DNA of 64,000 bases from Bradyrhizobium sp. Ghvi (lineage in GTDB: Bacteria; Pseudomonadota; Alphaproteobacteria; Rhizobiales; Xanthobacteraceae), in NCBI RefSeq assembly GCF_900115265.1, contig NZ_FOVU01000009.1:62001-126000 (forward strand). Direction: 5' to 3'. A model generated the notes under the pieces. The model made no database searches and was not told the DNA's origin. It saw only the letters and a program-made list of their open reading frames with translations. Below are positions 1 to 7,718 of the stretch, in pieces (the stretch's first letter is position 1; every line of letters starts with the position of its first letter). Position numbers and translations under genes: made by a program.

Positions 1-15
1 ATCGTAGGAGCCGCA

Positions 16-87
16 ATGTCCTCCCCGGAAGAAGACGATCGGCCCGAGTTTTGCCCCGCGTGCAACGAGACGAACGCGCTGCACTGA
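16..87 (+). CDS. very small CxxC protein or C-terminal fragment
   Basis: The reading frame gives 23 residues from an ATG with AGGAG at 6-10, five bases upstream, and contains one CPAC zinc-ribbon-like pair near its C-terminus. The frame stays open to the left edge of the window, so this could also be the end of a longer gene that begins outside. A DUF6894 gene follows after 10 bases. Function unknown. Confidence 0.35.
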   Translation: MSSPEEDDRPEFCPACNETNALH

Positions 88-97
88 GCTGACTGCC

Positions 98-358
98 ATG
101 CGGTTCTATTTCGACTATCAAGATCTCGCGCATACTTTTGTCGACGGTCAGGGAGAGGAGCTTCCGGGTCTCGTAGCCGCCCGCGATGCTGCGATGAGAT
201 ATCTAGCCAAAGGTATTCGGGACCATAGCCCTTCCGGACTGATCGAAAAAATTTCGGTCCACGCAAGGACGAAAGATGCGTCGATCCTGACGGTATCCGC
301 CACGATCGAAGTGGTCGTCGGAGCGATGCCCTCGGGTAAGAGGAGCTTTCTCTACTGA
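98..358 (+). CDS. DUF6894 family small protein
   Basis: This 86-residue protein has the N-terminal MRFYFDYQD pattern followed by an acidic Asp-Gly-x-Gly-Glu-Glu-Leu stretch, which is typical of the DUF6894 proteins that occur in many copies in Bradyrhizobium genomes. No catalytic motif, signal peptide or membrane segment is visible. A second member of the family lies at 869-1111. The cellular role of the family is not established. Confidence 0.75.
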   Translation: MRFYFDYQDLAHTFVDGQGEELPGLVAARDAAMRYLAKGIRDHSPSGLIEKISVHARTKDASILTVSATIEVVVGAMPSGKRSFLY

Positions 359-868
359 GGAAGTACGCGTGCGAGAGCCCTGAGAAACCACAAGTGCCAG
401 AGCACGCTCTCATCTTGCGCCCCACCCTGATCGGCGGCGAGACTGCCGAGGGCGATTGCTCGTCCTCCGCGATGGCCGGCTGATCGGTCGCACCAGGCGC
501 ACCGAGGACCATGCTGAGTTCGGTATCCTGAAAGGAGTGAAAGCCAGTGAATGTCGGCTTGTGCCAGAACCGGTCTTGATGCTGCCTTCATACGCCGGCG
601 AATTCATTGCTTTGACACGTCGGGCAAAACAGGGGCATCATGACATCGTCGAAATTTCGTTCAGCCCGCGCGGGAAACATCCGCCGCGGGCTTTTGTCTG
701 TCCAAAGTCATGGCAGCTCATGAGCCGTCAGCAGACGTTTCACGGTCGGGAGCTTGAGTGCAGGTCTTGACCCGCAGCCGACCTGTTTCGAATTTCGGCA
801 GTGTCCCAATTAGCTTAGGAACGAACGTAACATGGGCTAATTGACGGTCTAAAGCTTGGGCCGACCAA
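359..868. other. 510-base intergenic stretch without a convincing gene
   Basis: The stretch holds dispersed repeat copy 1 (553-695). Reading frames crossing it are short and run through the repeat and its hairpin, so they are not called. Bases 696-868 show nothing recognisable. Confidence 0.5.
553..695 (+). repeat. dispersed promoter-terminator element, copy 1
   Basis: TTGACA at 612-617 is followed after 18 bases by CATCAT at 636-641, resembling a sigma70 promoter with a weak -10. A hairpin follows, AGCCCGCG at 663-670 pairing with CGCGGGCT at 685-692, ending in a T-run. About 55 bases upstream of TTGACA are also shared with copy 2. The spacer CGTCGGGCAAAACA is as conserved as the promoter hexamers. 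Confidence 0.7.
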
Positions 869-1111
869 ATGGCGCGCTATTACTTCGATCTGGTGGATCA
901 AGACGGCCTTGTAGTTGACGAGGAGGGTTTAGAATTCGGGGACATGGAAGGCGTAGAGCGGGAGGCCACGCAAGCTATGGCCGATGCCGCTCGAGAAAGC
1001 TTGCAACGCCCTATTAAGCCCGGAGAAGCTGCCATTGAAGTCCGGGACGATGCCGGGCCTGTCATGCGAGTGCGGTTCACAGTTGAGATTGAGTACCTGA
1101 GGAAGCAGTAG
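869..1111 (+). CDS. DUF6894 family small protein
   Basis: This 80-residue protein begins MARYYFDLVDQDGLVVDEEG, a close match to the DUF6894 pattern of an aromatic N-terminus followed by an acidic Asp-x-x-Gly turn. A C-terminal beta-strand-like segment (RVRFTVEIEYL) ends the protein. No transmembrane or enzymatic motif is visible. It is unlinked in function to its neighbours as far as the sequence shows. Confidence 0.75.
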   Translation: MARYYFDLVDQDGLVVDEEGLEFGDMEGVEREATQAMADAARESLQRPIKPGEAAIEVRDDAGPVMRVRFTVEIEYLRKQ

Positions 1112-1252
1112 GGGCCACTTAGGAACACTTGGACCGCAGGTCCATTAACCGGCATGAGGACGCCGCAGAATAGATCATTCCTCCCATGGTCTAGCGCAAG
1201 CGGCTGTCGGTTCGTGGAAGCCCATGGTGTCGTGACCGAGACCGAGAAACAG

Positions 1253-1366
1253 ATGGAAGCAAAGGCACCCAAGCCGTCCCGGCTGGAGGAGGCGCGACGC
1301 ATTGTCGAGGAATATGCGGCCGACCTCCGGGAGATCATCCGGCAGCTACGGTGCAAGATGAACTAA
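1253..1366 (+). CDS. small charged helical protein, conserved hypothetical
   Basis: The 37-residue product is rich in Glu, Arg and Lys, with a predicted amphipathic helix (SRLEEARRIVEEYAADLREI). I chose the first in-frame ATG that opens this charged part. A GTG at 1232 preceded by GGAAG would add seven residues, so the start is uncertain. No function can be given. It lies just upstream of the frameshifted zinc-ribbon gene. Confidence 0.5.
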   Translation: MEAKAPKPSRLEEARRIVEEYAADLREIIRQLRCKMN

Positions 1367-1421
1367 GGAACCCAAGGTCAACTTTGGGATTTGGGAACTC
1401 GATCATGTCGAGGATCGAGTT

Positions 1422-1591
1422 ATGGAAGCAACGGAAGCCGAGCTGCCTCAGCAACAGCTGCAAGATCATGGGCCACGCTGCCCGACCTGCGCAGCGTTGT
1501 CCCGCCTGACTCAATCCTACTAGACACCCGGACCGGCAACACCGTCCGCCTCTACCAATGCCCTTGCGGCGAACGCATCTGGGACAATTGA
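1422..1591 (+). pseudogene. frameshifted zinc-ribbon protein
   Basis: From ATG 1422 the frame gives MEATEAELPQQQ...CPTCAALSRLTQSY and then stops at TAG 1521-1523. The -1 frame continues directly with LDTRTGNTVRLYQCPCGERI up to the stop at 1591. Joining the two gives one compact protein of about 56 residues with CPTC and CPCGE pairs, a plausible four-cysteine zinc ribbon. One missing base, most simply a C after TAC at 1518-1520, explains the break. It is a recent disablement, a sequencing error, or less likely a programmed -1 shift. Confidence 0.65.
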
Positions 1592-1606
1592 GGTGTATGG
1601 TGTGGC

Positions 1607-1822
1607 ATGGACCGCGCTACCCTTCGAGAGCACTTGAACCAAGCCCGACGACATGCCGCGTTGGGTAAGCACCATCTCGCGCGACAAGAAGCCCTGGTCG
1701 CGGAGCTGGACCGGAACGGCCATGACACTACCGCCGCCATGGGCGTGCTCGCTACTATGAGACGCACGCAAGAACTACATGAGCTGGATGTTGAGCGCCT
1801 GCTAAGTGAATTGGCAAAGTAA
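1607..1822 (+). CDS. small helical/coiled-coil hypothetical protein
   Basis: This 71-residue product is almost wholly helical and charged (MDRATLREHLNQARRHAALG, then a C-terminal ELHELDVERLLSELAK segment with heptad-like leucines). It contains no cysteines, signal peptide or membrane segment. It follows the broken zinc-ribbon gene by 15 bases. It resembles small conserved rhizobial hypotheticals; the function is not known. Confidence 0.55.
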   Translation: MDRATLREHLNQARRHAALGKHHLARQEALVAELDRNGHDTTAAMGVLATMRRTQELHELDVERLLSELAK

Positions 1823-1901
1823 GACAGCCTCATTGATGGCCCTTTCAGATCGCTTATCCGCTTGCGGTACATGGCGGGCAAGCCGGGCTCGACCGGACAA
1901 C

Positions 1902-2048
1902 GTCTGCTTCTGCGCCAGAACCGGCTTCGATGCTGCCTTCATACGCCCGCGAATTCATTGCTTTGACACGTCGGGCAAAACAGGGGCATGATGGCATCAT
2001 CGAAATTTTCGTTCAGCCCGCGCGGGAAACACCTGCCGCGGGCTTTTC
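1902..2048 (+). repeat. dispersed promoter-terminator element, copy 2
   Basis: TTGACA at 1963-1968, an 18-base spacer and CATGAT at 1987-1992 are followed by the hairpin AGCCCGCG (2015-2022) / CGCGGGCT (2037-2044) and a T-run. Similarity to copy 1 extends about 60 bases upstream of TTGACA, making this the longer form of the element. Confidence 0.7.
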
Positions 2049-2158
2049 ATCCAGATGTCATCTTCATGTAGATGTCACCAACGCGATGGCGCCTGCAGAT
2101 CCATGACAATGCTTGCGCCTCCTGCAGAACCATCCGCGGGCCTATGGGTTGTGTCCGC

Positions 2159-2257
2159 ATGAACAGGATCTGGTACGCAGCCGCTTTCATCGCCGTCACC
2201 GGCATCGTCTTCGGCGCTCTCGTCGGCTTCGACAGGCTGATCGGCGGCGCCGGCTGA
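2159..2257 (+). CDS. small single-span membrane protein, hypothetical
   Basis: The 32-residue product MNRIWYAAAFIAVTGIVFGA... has one clear hydrophobic helix and a short Gly-rich tail. A longer in-frame start exists upstream, but the extra residues look non-coding. There is no strong ribosome-binding site. It sits alone between repeat copy 2 and the VOC gene; the call rests only on the membrane-helix pattern. Confidence 0.35.
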   Translation: MNRIWYAAAFIAVTGIVFGALVGFDRLIGGAG

Positions 2258-2371
2258 CAGGGCCTGGTCGGCACCCGTCGATCGTCTCGCGCTCCCGACC
2301 TTAAAGCTGACAAAGTCTCGGACCCCAAGAAGAGGCATTGTCGCCCGCTGCTTCCAATCGGAGTGAACGAG

Positions 2372-2749
2372 ATGAGCCCGTCCGGTGCCCTGGTCGCGAT
2401 CCTGCCATGTAACGATCTCGATGCGTCCGAGCGGTTCTACAACAGGCTCGGCTTTGCGCGCCCGGACAGCGAACGGCCGGCGCCGGGAGAGGCGGACACC
2501 TATCGCATGCTGTCGAACGGCAAGGGCGGCTCTCTGCATCTGACCGACGCGGTCGAGGGCTGGCTGATTCCGGGCAAAAATCCGTTCGCCCTCTATCTCT
2601 ACCTCGAGGACGTCGACGCCGCCGCGCGCGAATTCGGGCAAACGCCCGAGGACAAGCCGTGGGGGATGTACGAATTCGCGCTGTCGGATCCGGATGAGAC
2701 GCTGGTGCGGGTGGGGTGGGCGACGCGGCTGCATGGTGCGGCGAAATAA
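2372..2749 (+). CDS. VOC family (glyoxalase/bleomycin-resistance-like) protein
   Basis: This 125-residue protein has the single-module VOC layout: ILPCNDLDASERFYNRLGF at the N-terminus, a central LYLYLEDVDAAAREF repeat half, and a C-terminal MYEFALSDPDETLVRVG strand. Such proteins are metal-dependent lyases or dioxygenases, or drug-binding proteins of the bleomycin-resistance type; the substrate here is unknown. The ATG at 2372 is preceded by GGAG at 2360-2363 with eight-base spacing, so it is preferred over the GTG at 2363. Confidence 0.8.
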   Translation: MSPSGALVAILPCNDLDASERFYNRLGFARPDSERPAPGEADTYRMLSNGKGGSLHLTDAVEGWLIPGKNPFALYLYLEDVDAAAREFGQTPEDKPWGMYEFALSDPDETLVRVGWATRLHGAAK

Positions 2750-2796
2750 TTGTTCGGCGACCGACGTTGCGGAGAATTCGGTTTAGCCAAAATGAA

Positions 2797-2883
2797 GCTT
2801 GACCCGTCGGGCAAAACACTGGCAGAATGGCATCATCGAAAAATTAGTTCAGCCCGCGCGGAGTAAATCCGGCGCGGGTTTTC
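2797..2883 (+). repeat. dispersed promoter-terminator element, copy 3
   Basis: TTGACC at 2799-2804, an 18-base spacer and CAGAAT at 2823-2828 are followed by CCCGCGC (2853-2859) pairing with GCGCGGG (2872-2878) and a T-run. The hairpin base sequence differs from copies 1 and 2 but pairing is kept, suggesting selection for structure. Confidence 0.65.
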
Positions 2884-2993
2884 TGTTTTCGGGGTTAGAG
2901 TCCTCATCTTGACTTTGTTCTTGTTATGTTCGAAAACAACCTCAGGGCGAGCGGAAATGGACATGGTTATGCTTGGTTCGTCGCGAGGCAGCA

Positions 2994-3773
2994 ATGAGTG
3001 AATCGTTTCTTGGGCTTGTCTTGCTGGAGAGACCAGCAACGCCGAACATGGCCGCGCTTGCCGAGGCGCTTCGCACCCGGCACCCCGAGCTGGCGACGGA
3101 GATGGAGGCCGGTGCGGCTTCTATCCGCGAGGGTTCCGCGGGTGGATCGGTGCTCCGCTGCGGCGATCAACTCGTTGTGGTGATGTCAATGCCGACGCCC
3201 ATTCCACGGGATCAAGGGTTGTGGTCGCGCGCGACGATGGCCTGGCCCGAGGCGAACACCGTCGCAGCGCGACACCGCGGTCATTTGATCGTCTCGGTGA
3301 TCGGACAAGACCAGCCACTATTGCCCAAGGCTCGTCTGCTGACAGCTGTTATCGGCGCGTTGATAGCGACTGTTCCGGAATGCTGCGGCGTGGTCTGGGA
3401 TGGCAAGGTCGCGCGACCGGCTGATCTTTGGCTGCAGCTGTCCAGGCAATCCTATGCGCCGTTCCCCGACTATCCTTTCCCGCTCTGGGTCGATGTCCTG
3501 CCTTTCCGCTCGCAAAAAGGCATCGGTGCGGTGACGATGGGGCTGACCGCTTTTGTCGATCGCGAGATTCAATTCGAGACCTCAAGCCTGCCGCTCGATG
3601 CGTTGATCGAGAAGGTGGCAGGCCTTGTCGTCTACCTCATCGAGCACGGACGCGTGCTCAAAGACGCCGATACCTTTGGCGGCGATGCGAACGAGCGCAT
3701 CGCTGTGCGCTACAAGAATTCTGATCAATTCAATGGCATGCCGGTGTTTCTTTGTACGGACGGCTCGTCGTAA
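2994..3773 (+). CDS. DUF4261 domain protein, possible immunity protein
   Basis: This 259-residue soluble protein has the C-terminal pattern of DUF4261: MGLTAFVDREIQFE, then PLDALIEKVAGLVVYLIEHG and VLKDADTFGGDANERIAV. DUF4261 proteins occur among candidate immunity proteins of bacterial toxin systems, and here the gene lies upstream of an Imm11-like gene and an AHH-domain toxin-like gene, which fits that role by context. ATG 2994 has GAGG at 2985-2988, so the 7-residue longer ORF start at 2973 is rejected. An enzymatic function is not evident. Confidence 0.7.
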   Translation: MSESFLGLVLLERPATPNMAALAEALRTRHPELATEMEAGAASIREGSAGGSVLRCGDQLVVVMSMPTPIPRDQGLWSRATMAWPEANTVAARHRGHLIVSVIGQDQPLLPKARLLTAVIGALIATVPECCGVVWDGKVARPADLWLQLSRQSYAPFPDYPFPLWVDVLPFRSQKGIGAVTMGLTAFVDREIQFETSSLPLDALIEKVAGLVVYLIEHGRVLKDADTFGGDANERIAVRYKNSDQFNGMPVFLCTDGSS

Positions 3774-3849
3774 CAGACTAATTAGTATTGCTCAGCGATC
3801 ATGCACGAGAAAGCTGGGAAGCGGGACGCCCTCAGAGAGCAAACAAGTC

Positions 3850-4473
3850 ATGACGGCATCATCTATCGACAAGCGTTTGCGCAAGCCAAAGCCGAAAAAA
3901 TTCTATGACGTAGGTCCCGATTTTAGGTTTCAGACTACACCGGGTTGGCAAATGGAAAATATCCCCCTTCTGAACGGGCGGCGCATTCTGCTGTCGCCGC
4001 GGTACAGACGAAGCTTCCCGGCACTCTCTGAGCCGCTGCGGCTGCTCATCGACCGGTCTCTCGGTCGCGCCCCCGTCGATTGGGAGCTTTTTCACGATTT
4101 CTGGCTGGTCTCCGATCAGATGAAAGGCGTTCTCGAAGCCGTTGATCGAGAAAGCGTGGCGTTCCTGAAATGTGAAACGCGGTCTCCAGGGCAGAAGCCT
4201 GCGCCGCAGTACTGGCTTTGCGATGTCACTCGCATCCTCGATGCCATCGATGAGGAAAGGTCGTGTGGCGAAATCCTCGGTGATGGGACCGAGAATAGAC
4301 GATATGACATTATGCGAACGTCCAGCCTTGTCTTCAAGGAAGAGGCCGTAGGTTCGACCCATATCTTCAGGCCGCGATTTTGGGGACAGATTATCTGTGA
4401 TCAAGTCATGAAGGATGCCTGCAAGGCCGCCGGAATAAGGGGAATAGGCTTCCGAGATGCCTCCGACCTTTGA
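3850..4473 (+). CDS. Imm11-like (DUF1629) immunity protein
   Basis: The 207-residue product has the layout of the Imm11/MXAN_0049 immunity family: an N-terminal strand-rich part, FWLVSDQMKGVLE at about residue 85, YWLCDVTRILDAIDEERS in the middle, and a C-terminal IICDQVMKDACKAAGIRGIGF block. Imm11 proteins are predicted to neutralise polymorphic nuclease toxins. The AHH-domain gene follows 360 bases downstream on the same strand. ATG 3850 begins the part that fits the family; the frame is open further upstream but overlaps the DUF4261 gene. Confidence 0.7.
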   Translation: MTASSIDKRLRKPKPKKFYDVGPDFRFQTTPGWQMENIPLLNGRRILLSPRYRRSFPALSEPLRLLIDRSLGRAPVDWELFHDFWLVSDQMKGVLEAVDRESVAFLKCETRSPGQKPAPQYWLCDVTRILDAIDEERSCGEILGDGTENRRYDIMRTSSLVFKEEAVGSTHIFRPRFWGQIICDQVMKDACKAAGIRGIGFRDASDL

Positions 4474-4833
4474 TCGCACTTTGATGCGCTATGCCGCGCT
4501 CAAATCCAGCTTTGTTTTATTTGTTGATCTGCAGGTAAACGACCCTCTCTCTAGAGAGAGAAGACGGACCTTTCTCAGAACGTCGCGATAAAGAGGCGGC
4601 GCCCGATTGGGGTGCGGCCGCACGGATTCTGCCATTGTGGCGTCGCGCTAAGCCGCCGCCGTCAAAGATTACTAGCCGAGCAGCGATATCGGCTCGTGCG
4701 GCCGCGTCGACACGCGGCGCGCAAATCTAGAGCCAGCTCCATCGCTGGCCGCTCACAAATCATTTTTGATCAAACTGCCGGCTGAGCTCACGATCAGCTC
4801 GGATACCGGCGTGCGCCAGAAAGTAACGGTTGC
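4474..4833. other. 360-base gap between immunity-like and toxin-like genes
   Basis: No gene is visible. A perfect 16-base palindrome CTCTCTCTAGAGAGAG lies at 4545-4560 without a following T-run. The frame of the downstream toxin-like gene stays open back only to the TGA at 4783-4785, so no N-terminal delivery domain is encoded here. Confidence 0.5.
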
Positions 4834-6477
4834 ATGTTTCCGATCCATCATGTGCTGCCTCGAAGTCTTGCAGGTCACATCGTGATTGAGTTTCTGGCCC
4901 ACCGATTCGACATCAACGGGATCAGAAATCTCATGGCGTTGCCTGCCACGCAGGGCCTCGCCGTTGATCTCAAGTCGAGCCCGCACGCGGGGGGACATCT
5001 TGGGTCGTATTACGCTGGGTTCAAGGAGTACCTTAACGCAATCAAGGACTCTGACGAATTCCGGGCCGGCATCGCAGGCCGTGAGCGGCAGGTCGACAAG
5101 GTGGTGTCCGATCTGAATAGGCTTCTCGCCGCTGCCAAATACGCGCAGGCAAATGGCCATTTGTTTCCCACTACTCCAAACGGCATGACGCCCGAACAGG
5201 CGAACGATGCCAACAAAAATTGGTTCGAAAACTGGAGAAAGTATTCCGAGGACAATGAAGATCAGATTCGGGAGATGCTGGATACGATCAACCAGCTGAG
5301 TGCGTCTGGACAATGGAATGGTGCTCTCCACTGGCCCATTCTCTCTCCGAACAGCACGCTCGGCCTTAAAGAGCGTATCGAGATACTCAATCAATTTCTC
5401 AAAGACTCTCCTTTCTCCCGACAGTTTACCGCTATTGGTCCCGTTCCGGCGCTTCCAGGCCTGGTGCCATCTTTCGTAAACACCCAGCTGCCCGGCTTCA
5501 TTCCCGTGTCACCCGACGACGTGAAACAGCCGGAAGGGTTTACACCGAGCAATCCGGCTCTGACTTATGGGCTGCGCGGCTTTCCTGCAGCCACTTCGGA
5601 TTGGCAACGGTTCGGACAACAGCCTCCAAGCACTGCTGCACCATCGATACCTCAGGTTCTCCAATTCAATCCGGAAACCGGTCAGCAGATGTTCATGTCC
5701 GATGGATCGCCCATGTTGGGACCCAGTCCGTACAATGTGCCAGACGATCCGCGTGTACTTCTAGGTCTGGGAATATCCGCCGCCGCGTTGGCTGCGCCCG
5801 CGCTGCTACCCTCATTGCCGGCGTGGGTATGGACGTTGGGTGCTCTGGGCTCTGCAGGTGCTATGGCGGGCTCAACTGCCAATGCGACACCAAGCAATCA
5901 TTCCAGCGGAGGGGTCTTTGCCACTGGTGCGCCTCCGTACGATCCGTTCAGCACTGGCGTCGCATCGAACTATACCAGCAACGGCTCTCCGCTCCTCGGA
6001 ACTCAATCCGGCGCACAGCCGCGGACTGACAACGCTCTTGATCAGGAGCCGGCGCGCTCCAGCACTTTCGACGATCGCTTCGGCACCTGGCCGGGATCTG
6101 CGGCCGCCGCCCCGCAGTCCCAGCCATTGAACAAACCAGAGGCGCCGACGGTTACGGCTGACGGAGTCGCCGCGCCCGTAGACGTCCGCCGCCTCACTCG
6201 CGTGAATGCCACGAACGCTGGCAGCGTGTTCGAGTCGGGTAGCGCGCCGGTGCCATATCTGCCTCCTCCTGAGTTCGACGCCCGATTTGGCAATTGGCGA
6301 GAGCAAGGAAGGCACCCCCAGCTGGTAAGCAGCCCGCTCAGCGCATTCGCTGATGAGCCGGGCTATGCCATTCCACCGCCGATCTGGGGATTGGGCGCCG
6401 CGAGCAATCAGCGAAATGATGCAGAAGAATGGTTCTCTCGCTGGATACAGCCGCTGCTCGACCAGGACCAAAGGTGA
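4834..6477 (+). CDS. polymorphic-toxin-like protein with N-terminal AHH nuclease motif
   Basis: This 547-residue protein opens with an AHH-type nuclease signature: His5-His6 (PIHHVLP), NGI...N at 28-32, ALP at 35-37, and His51 plus His55 before a YYAGF helix. AHH domains belong to the HNH/EndoVII fold and act as DNase or RNase toxins. A helical region follows to about residue 150, then a Pro/Ser/Ala-rich region, a hydrophobic stretch at about 307-347 that could span a membrane twice, and two copies of F-D-x-R-F-G-x-W at 412 and 481. In most polymorphic toxins the nuclease is at the C-terminus; here it is at the very N-terminus with no visible secretion domain before it. Base composition looks less GC-rich than nearby catabolic genes. 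Either a delivery domain was lost, or a distinct architecture is present. Confidence 0.65.
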   Translation: MFPIHHVLPRSLAGHIVIEFLAHRFDINGIRNLMALPATQGLAVDLKSSPHAGGHLGSYYAGFKEYLNAIKDSDEFRAGIAGRERQVDKVVSDLNRLLAAAKYAQANGHLFPTTPNGMTPEQANDANKNWFENWRKYSEDNEDQIREMLDTINQLSASGQWNGALHWPILSPNSTLGLKERIEILNQFLKDSPFSRQFTAIGPVPALPGLVPSFVNTQLPGFIPVSPDDVKQPEGFTPSNPALTYGLRGFPAATSDWQRFGQQPPSTAAPSIPQVLQFNPETGQQMFMSDGSPMLGPSPYNVPDDPRVLLGLGISAAALAAPALLPSLPAWVWTLGALGSAGAMAGSTANATPSNHSSGGVFATGAPPYDPFSTGVASNYTSNGSPLLGTQSGAQPRTDNALDQEPARSSTFDDRFGTWPGSAAAAPQSQPLNKPEAPTVTADGVAAPVDVRRLTRVNATNAGSVFESGSAPVPYLPPPEFDARFGNWREQGRHPQLVSSPLSAFADEPGYAIPPPIWGLGAASNQRNDAEEWFSRWIQPLLDQDQR

Positions 6478-6507
6478 CATTCGGAGTCCTGTAATTACGA
6501 TTGAATC

Positions 6508-6600
6508 TCGTTTGACACGTCGGGCAAAACACCGGCATGATGGCAGCATCGAAACAAGTTTGTGAGGCCCGCGCGGGACATCCGCTGCGGGCCTTTTCGT
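6508..6600 (+). repeat. dispersed promoter-terminator element, copy 4
   Basis: TTGACA at 6512-6517, an 18-base spacer and CATGAT at 6536-6541 are followed by AGGCCCGC (6565-6572) pairing with GCGGGCCT (6587-6594) and a T-run. It opens the first half of a tandem duplication. Confidence 0.7.
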
Positions 6601-6849
6601 TTCGATTTCGGAATCGGACGGCGTCCGGCGCATCGCGGCCTCGCCCTCGTTGAAACGCGTTCATCGAGCGCCGAACGGCGCGCCGCCGTCCGAACACTCT
6701 ATTGGCCGTGCACGCGCGAACGTGCCGGTCCGCGGCGCGAGCCTTTGCTTGTGCCGCCGCGGTCCCCGCAAGATGGGGATAAGGTTCGCGCCGAAACGAT
6801 CGCGCCTCGTGTCGCGATCTGCCGCACTGTTGTCTTTGGTGGAGAAAAC

Positions 6850-6921
6850 ATGACGGTCTATCTGATATCGCTCGCCCTGGCGGGCCTGGTCGCTGTTGTC
6901 GTGTGGGAGGCGTCTGCATGA
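6850..6921 (+). CDS. 23-residue membrane peptide, copy A
   Basis: MTVYLISLALAGLVAVVVWE plus three residues is one hydrophobic helix. GGAG at 6841-6844 gives a good ribosome-binding site, and its TGA overlaps the ATG of the next gene (ATGA), suggesting translational coupling. The same arrangement is kept in copy B at 7647-7718 with only two residue changes. The role is unknown; a phage membrane peptide or a leader ORF for the next gene are both possible. Confidence 0.5.
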   Translation: MTVYLISLALAGLVAVVVWEASA

Positions 6922-7256
6922 GTGATGGACTTGAATACGAGCCCAAGATTGCGGATGTTTACCGGCCTGTCGCGAAGCGGCCGTCGAAAGCGCGCACGTT
7001 GACCGAGATCCGCTCGCTCGCGCGCAGCCATACCAAGACAGCCATCAGAGTTCTCGTCGGCATCATGCGCAGCAGCGATGCGACGCCGGCCGCCCGGGTC
7101 TCGGCTGCCAACGCGATCCTCGATCGTGGCTGGGGCAAGGTGACGCAGCCGATCGAGAATGGCGAAGACGGCGTACTGGAGTTGACCCACCGGATCGAGC
7201 GCATCATCGTGCATCCAGATCGTGCTGGCGGAGCTGAGAGCAGTGCCGACCTTTGA
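6918..7256 (+). CDS. phage-type hypothetical protein (small-terminase-like position), copy A
   Basis: The 112-residue basic protein carries a conserved core (ARTLTEIRSLARSHTKTAIR...IMRSSDATPAARVSAANAIL) followed by an acidic NGEDGVLEL linker. Its near-duplicate at 7715-8041 lies directly before a terminase large-subunit fragment, the usual position of a DNA-packaging small subunit or adaptor, but I see no proof of DNA binding. The start ATG is set by the ATGA overlap with the 23-residue ORF; the frame upstream adds five residues with no support. Confidence 0.6.
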   Translation: MSDGLEYEPKIADVYRPVAKRPSKARTLTEIRSLARSHTKTAIRVLVGIMRSSDATPAARVSAANAILDRGWGKVTQPIENGEDGVLELTHRIERIIVHPDRAGGAESSADL

Positions 7257-7292
7257 GTTACCTGAGTTCTGAATTTGAAACTGCACGATTGA

Positions 7293-7386
7293 TCGTTTGA
7301 CACGTCGGGCAAAACACCGGCATAATGGCATCATCGAGACGAGTTTGTGAGGCCCGCGCGGGACATCCGCTGCGGGCTTTTTCGTT
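7293..7386 (+). repeat. dispersed promoter-terminator element, copy 5
   Basis: TTGACA at 7297-7302, an 18-base spacer and CATAAT at 7321-7326 give the best sigma70 match of the five copies. The hairpin GCCCGC (7352-7357) / GCGGGC (7372-7377) is followed by five T. It opens the second half of the tandem duplication. Confidence 0.7.
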
Positions 7387-7646
7387 TCGGTCTCAGGAAT
7401 CGGACGGCGTCCGGCGCATCGCGGCCTCGCCCTCGTTGAAAGGCCTTCATGGAGCGCCGATCAGCGCGCCGCCGTCCGAACCAGTTTATTGGCCGTGCAC
7501 GCGCGAACGTGCCGGCCCGCGGCGCGAGATTTTGCTTGCGCCGCCGCGGCCTCCGCAAGACGGGGATAAGGTTCGCGCCGAAACGATCGCGCCTGGTGTC
7601 GCGATCTGCCGCACTGTTGTTTTCGCGTATTTCTCTTTGAGAAACG

Positions 7647-7718
7647 ATGACGGTCTATCTGATATCGTTCGCGCTGGCGGGCCTGGTCGCTGTTGTCGTG
7701 TGGGAGGCGTTCGCATGA
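7647..7718 (+). CDS. 23-residue membrane peptide, copy B
   Basis: MTVYLISFALAGLVAVVVWE plus three residues is the counterpart of the ORF at 6850-6921, again ending in an ATGA overlap with the next gene. Only Phe for Leu and Phe for Ser changes separate the two peptides, while flanking non-coding bases differ more, which suggests the peptide is under selection. Confidence 0.5.
   Translation: MTVYLISFALAGLVAVVVWEAFA

Larger units (their letters stand above)
6508..7216 (+). repeat. tandem duplication, unit A
   Basis: About 710 bases here are strongly similar (roughly 85-90 percent by eye) to 7293-8013. Each unit contains a promoter-terminator element, some 250 bases without a convincing gene, a 23-residue membrane ORF and an approximately 110-residue gene starting on an ATGA overlap. 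Divergence is spread along the unit, so the duplication is not very recent. Confidence 0.8.

Noticed and set aside
456..770. 104-codon frame and a similar frame at 1806-1991 sharing a peptide ending in DTSGK or AKQGHHD
   Set aside because: The similarity comes from the shared DNA repeat and includes the promoter-like element and hairpin, so it is not evidence of coding.
4545..4560. Perfect palindrome CTCTCTCTAGAGAGAG as a terminator
   Set aside because: No T-run follows and the stem has no loop. It may be an operator, but nothing supports that.
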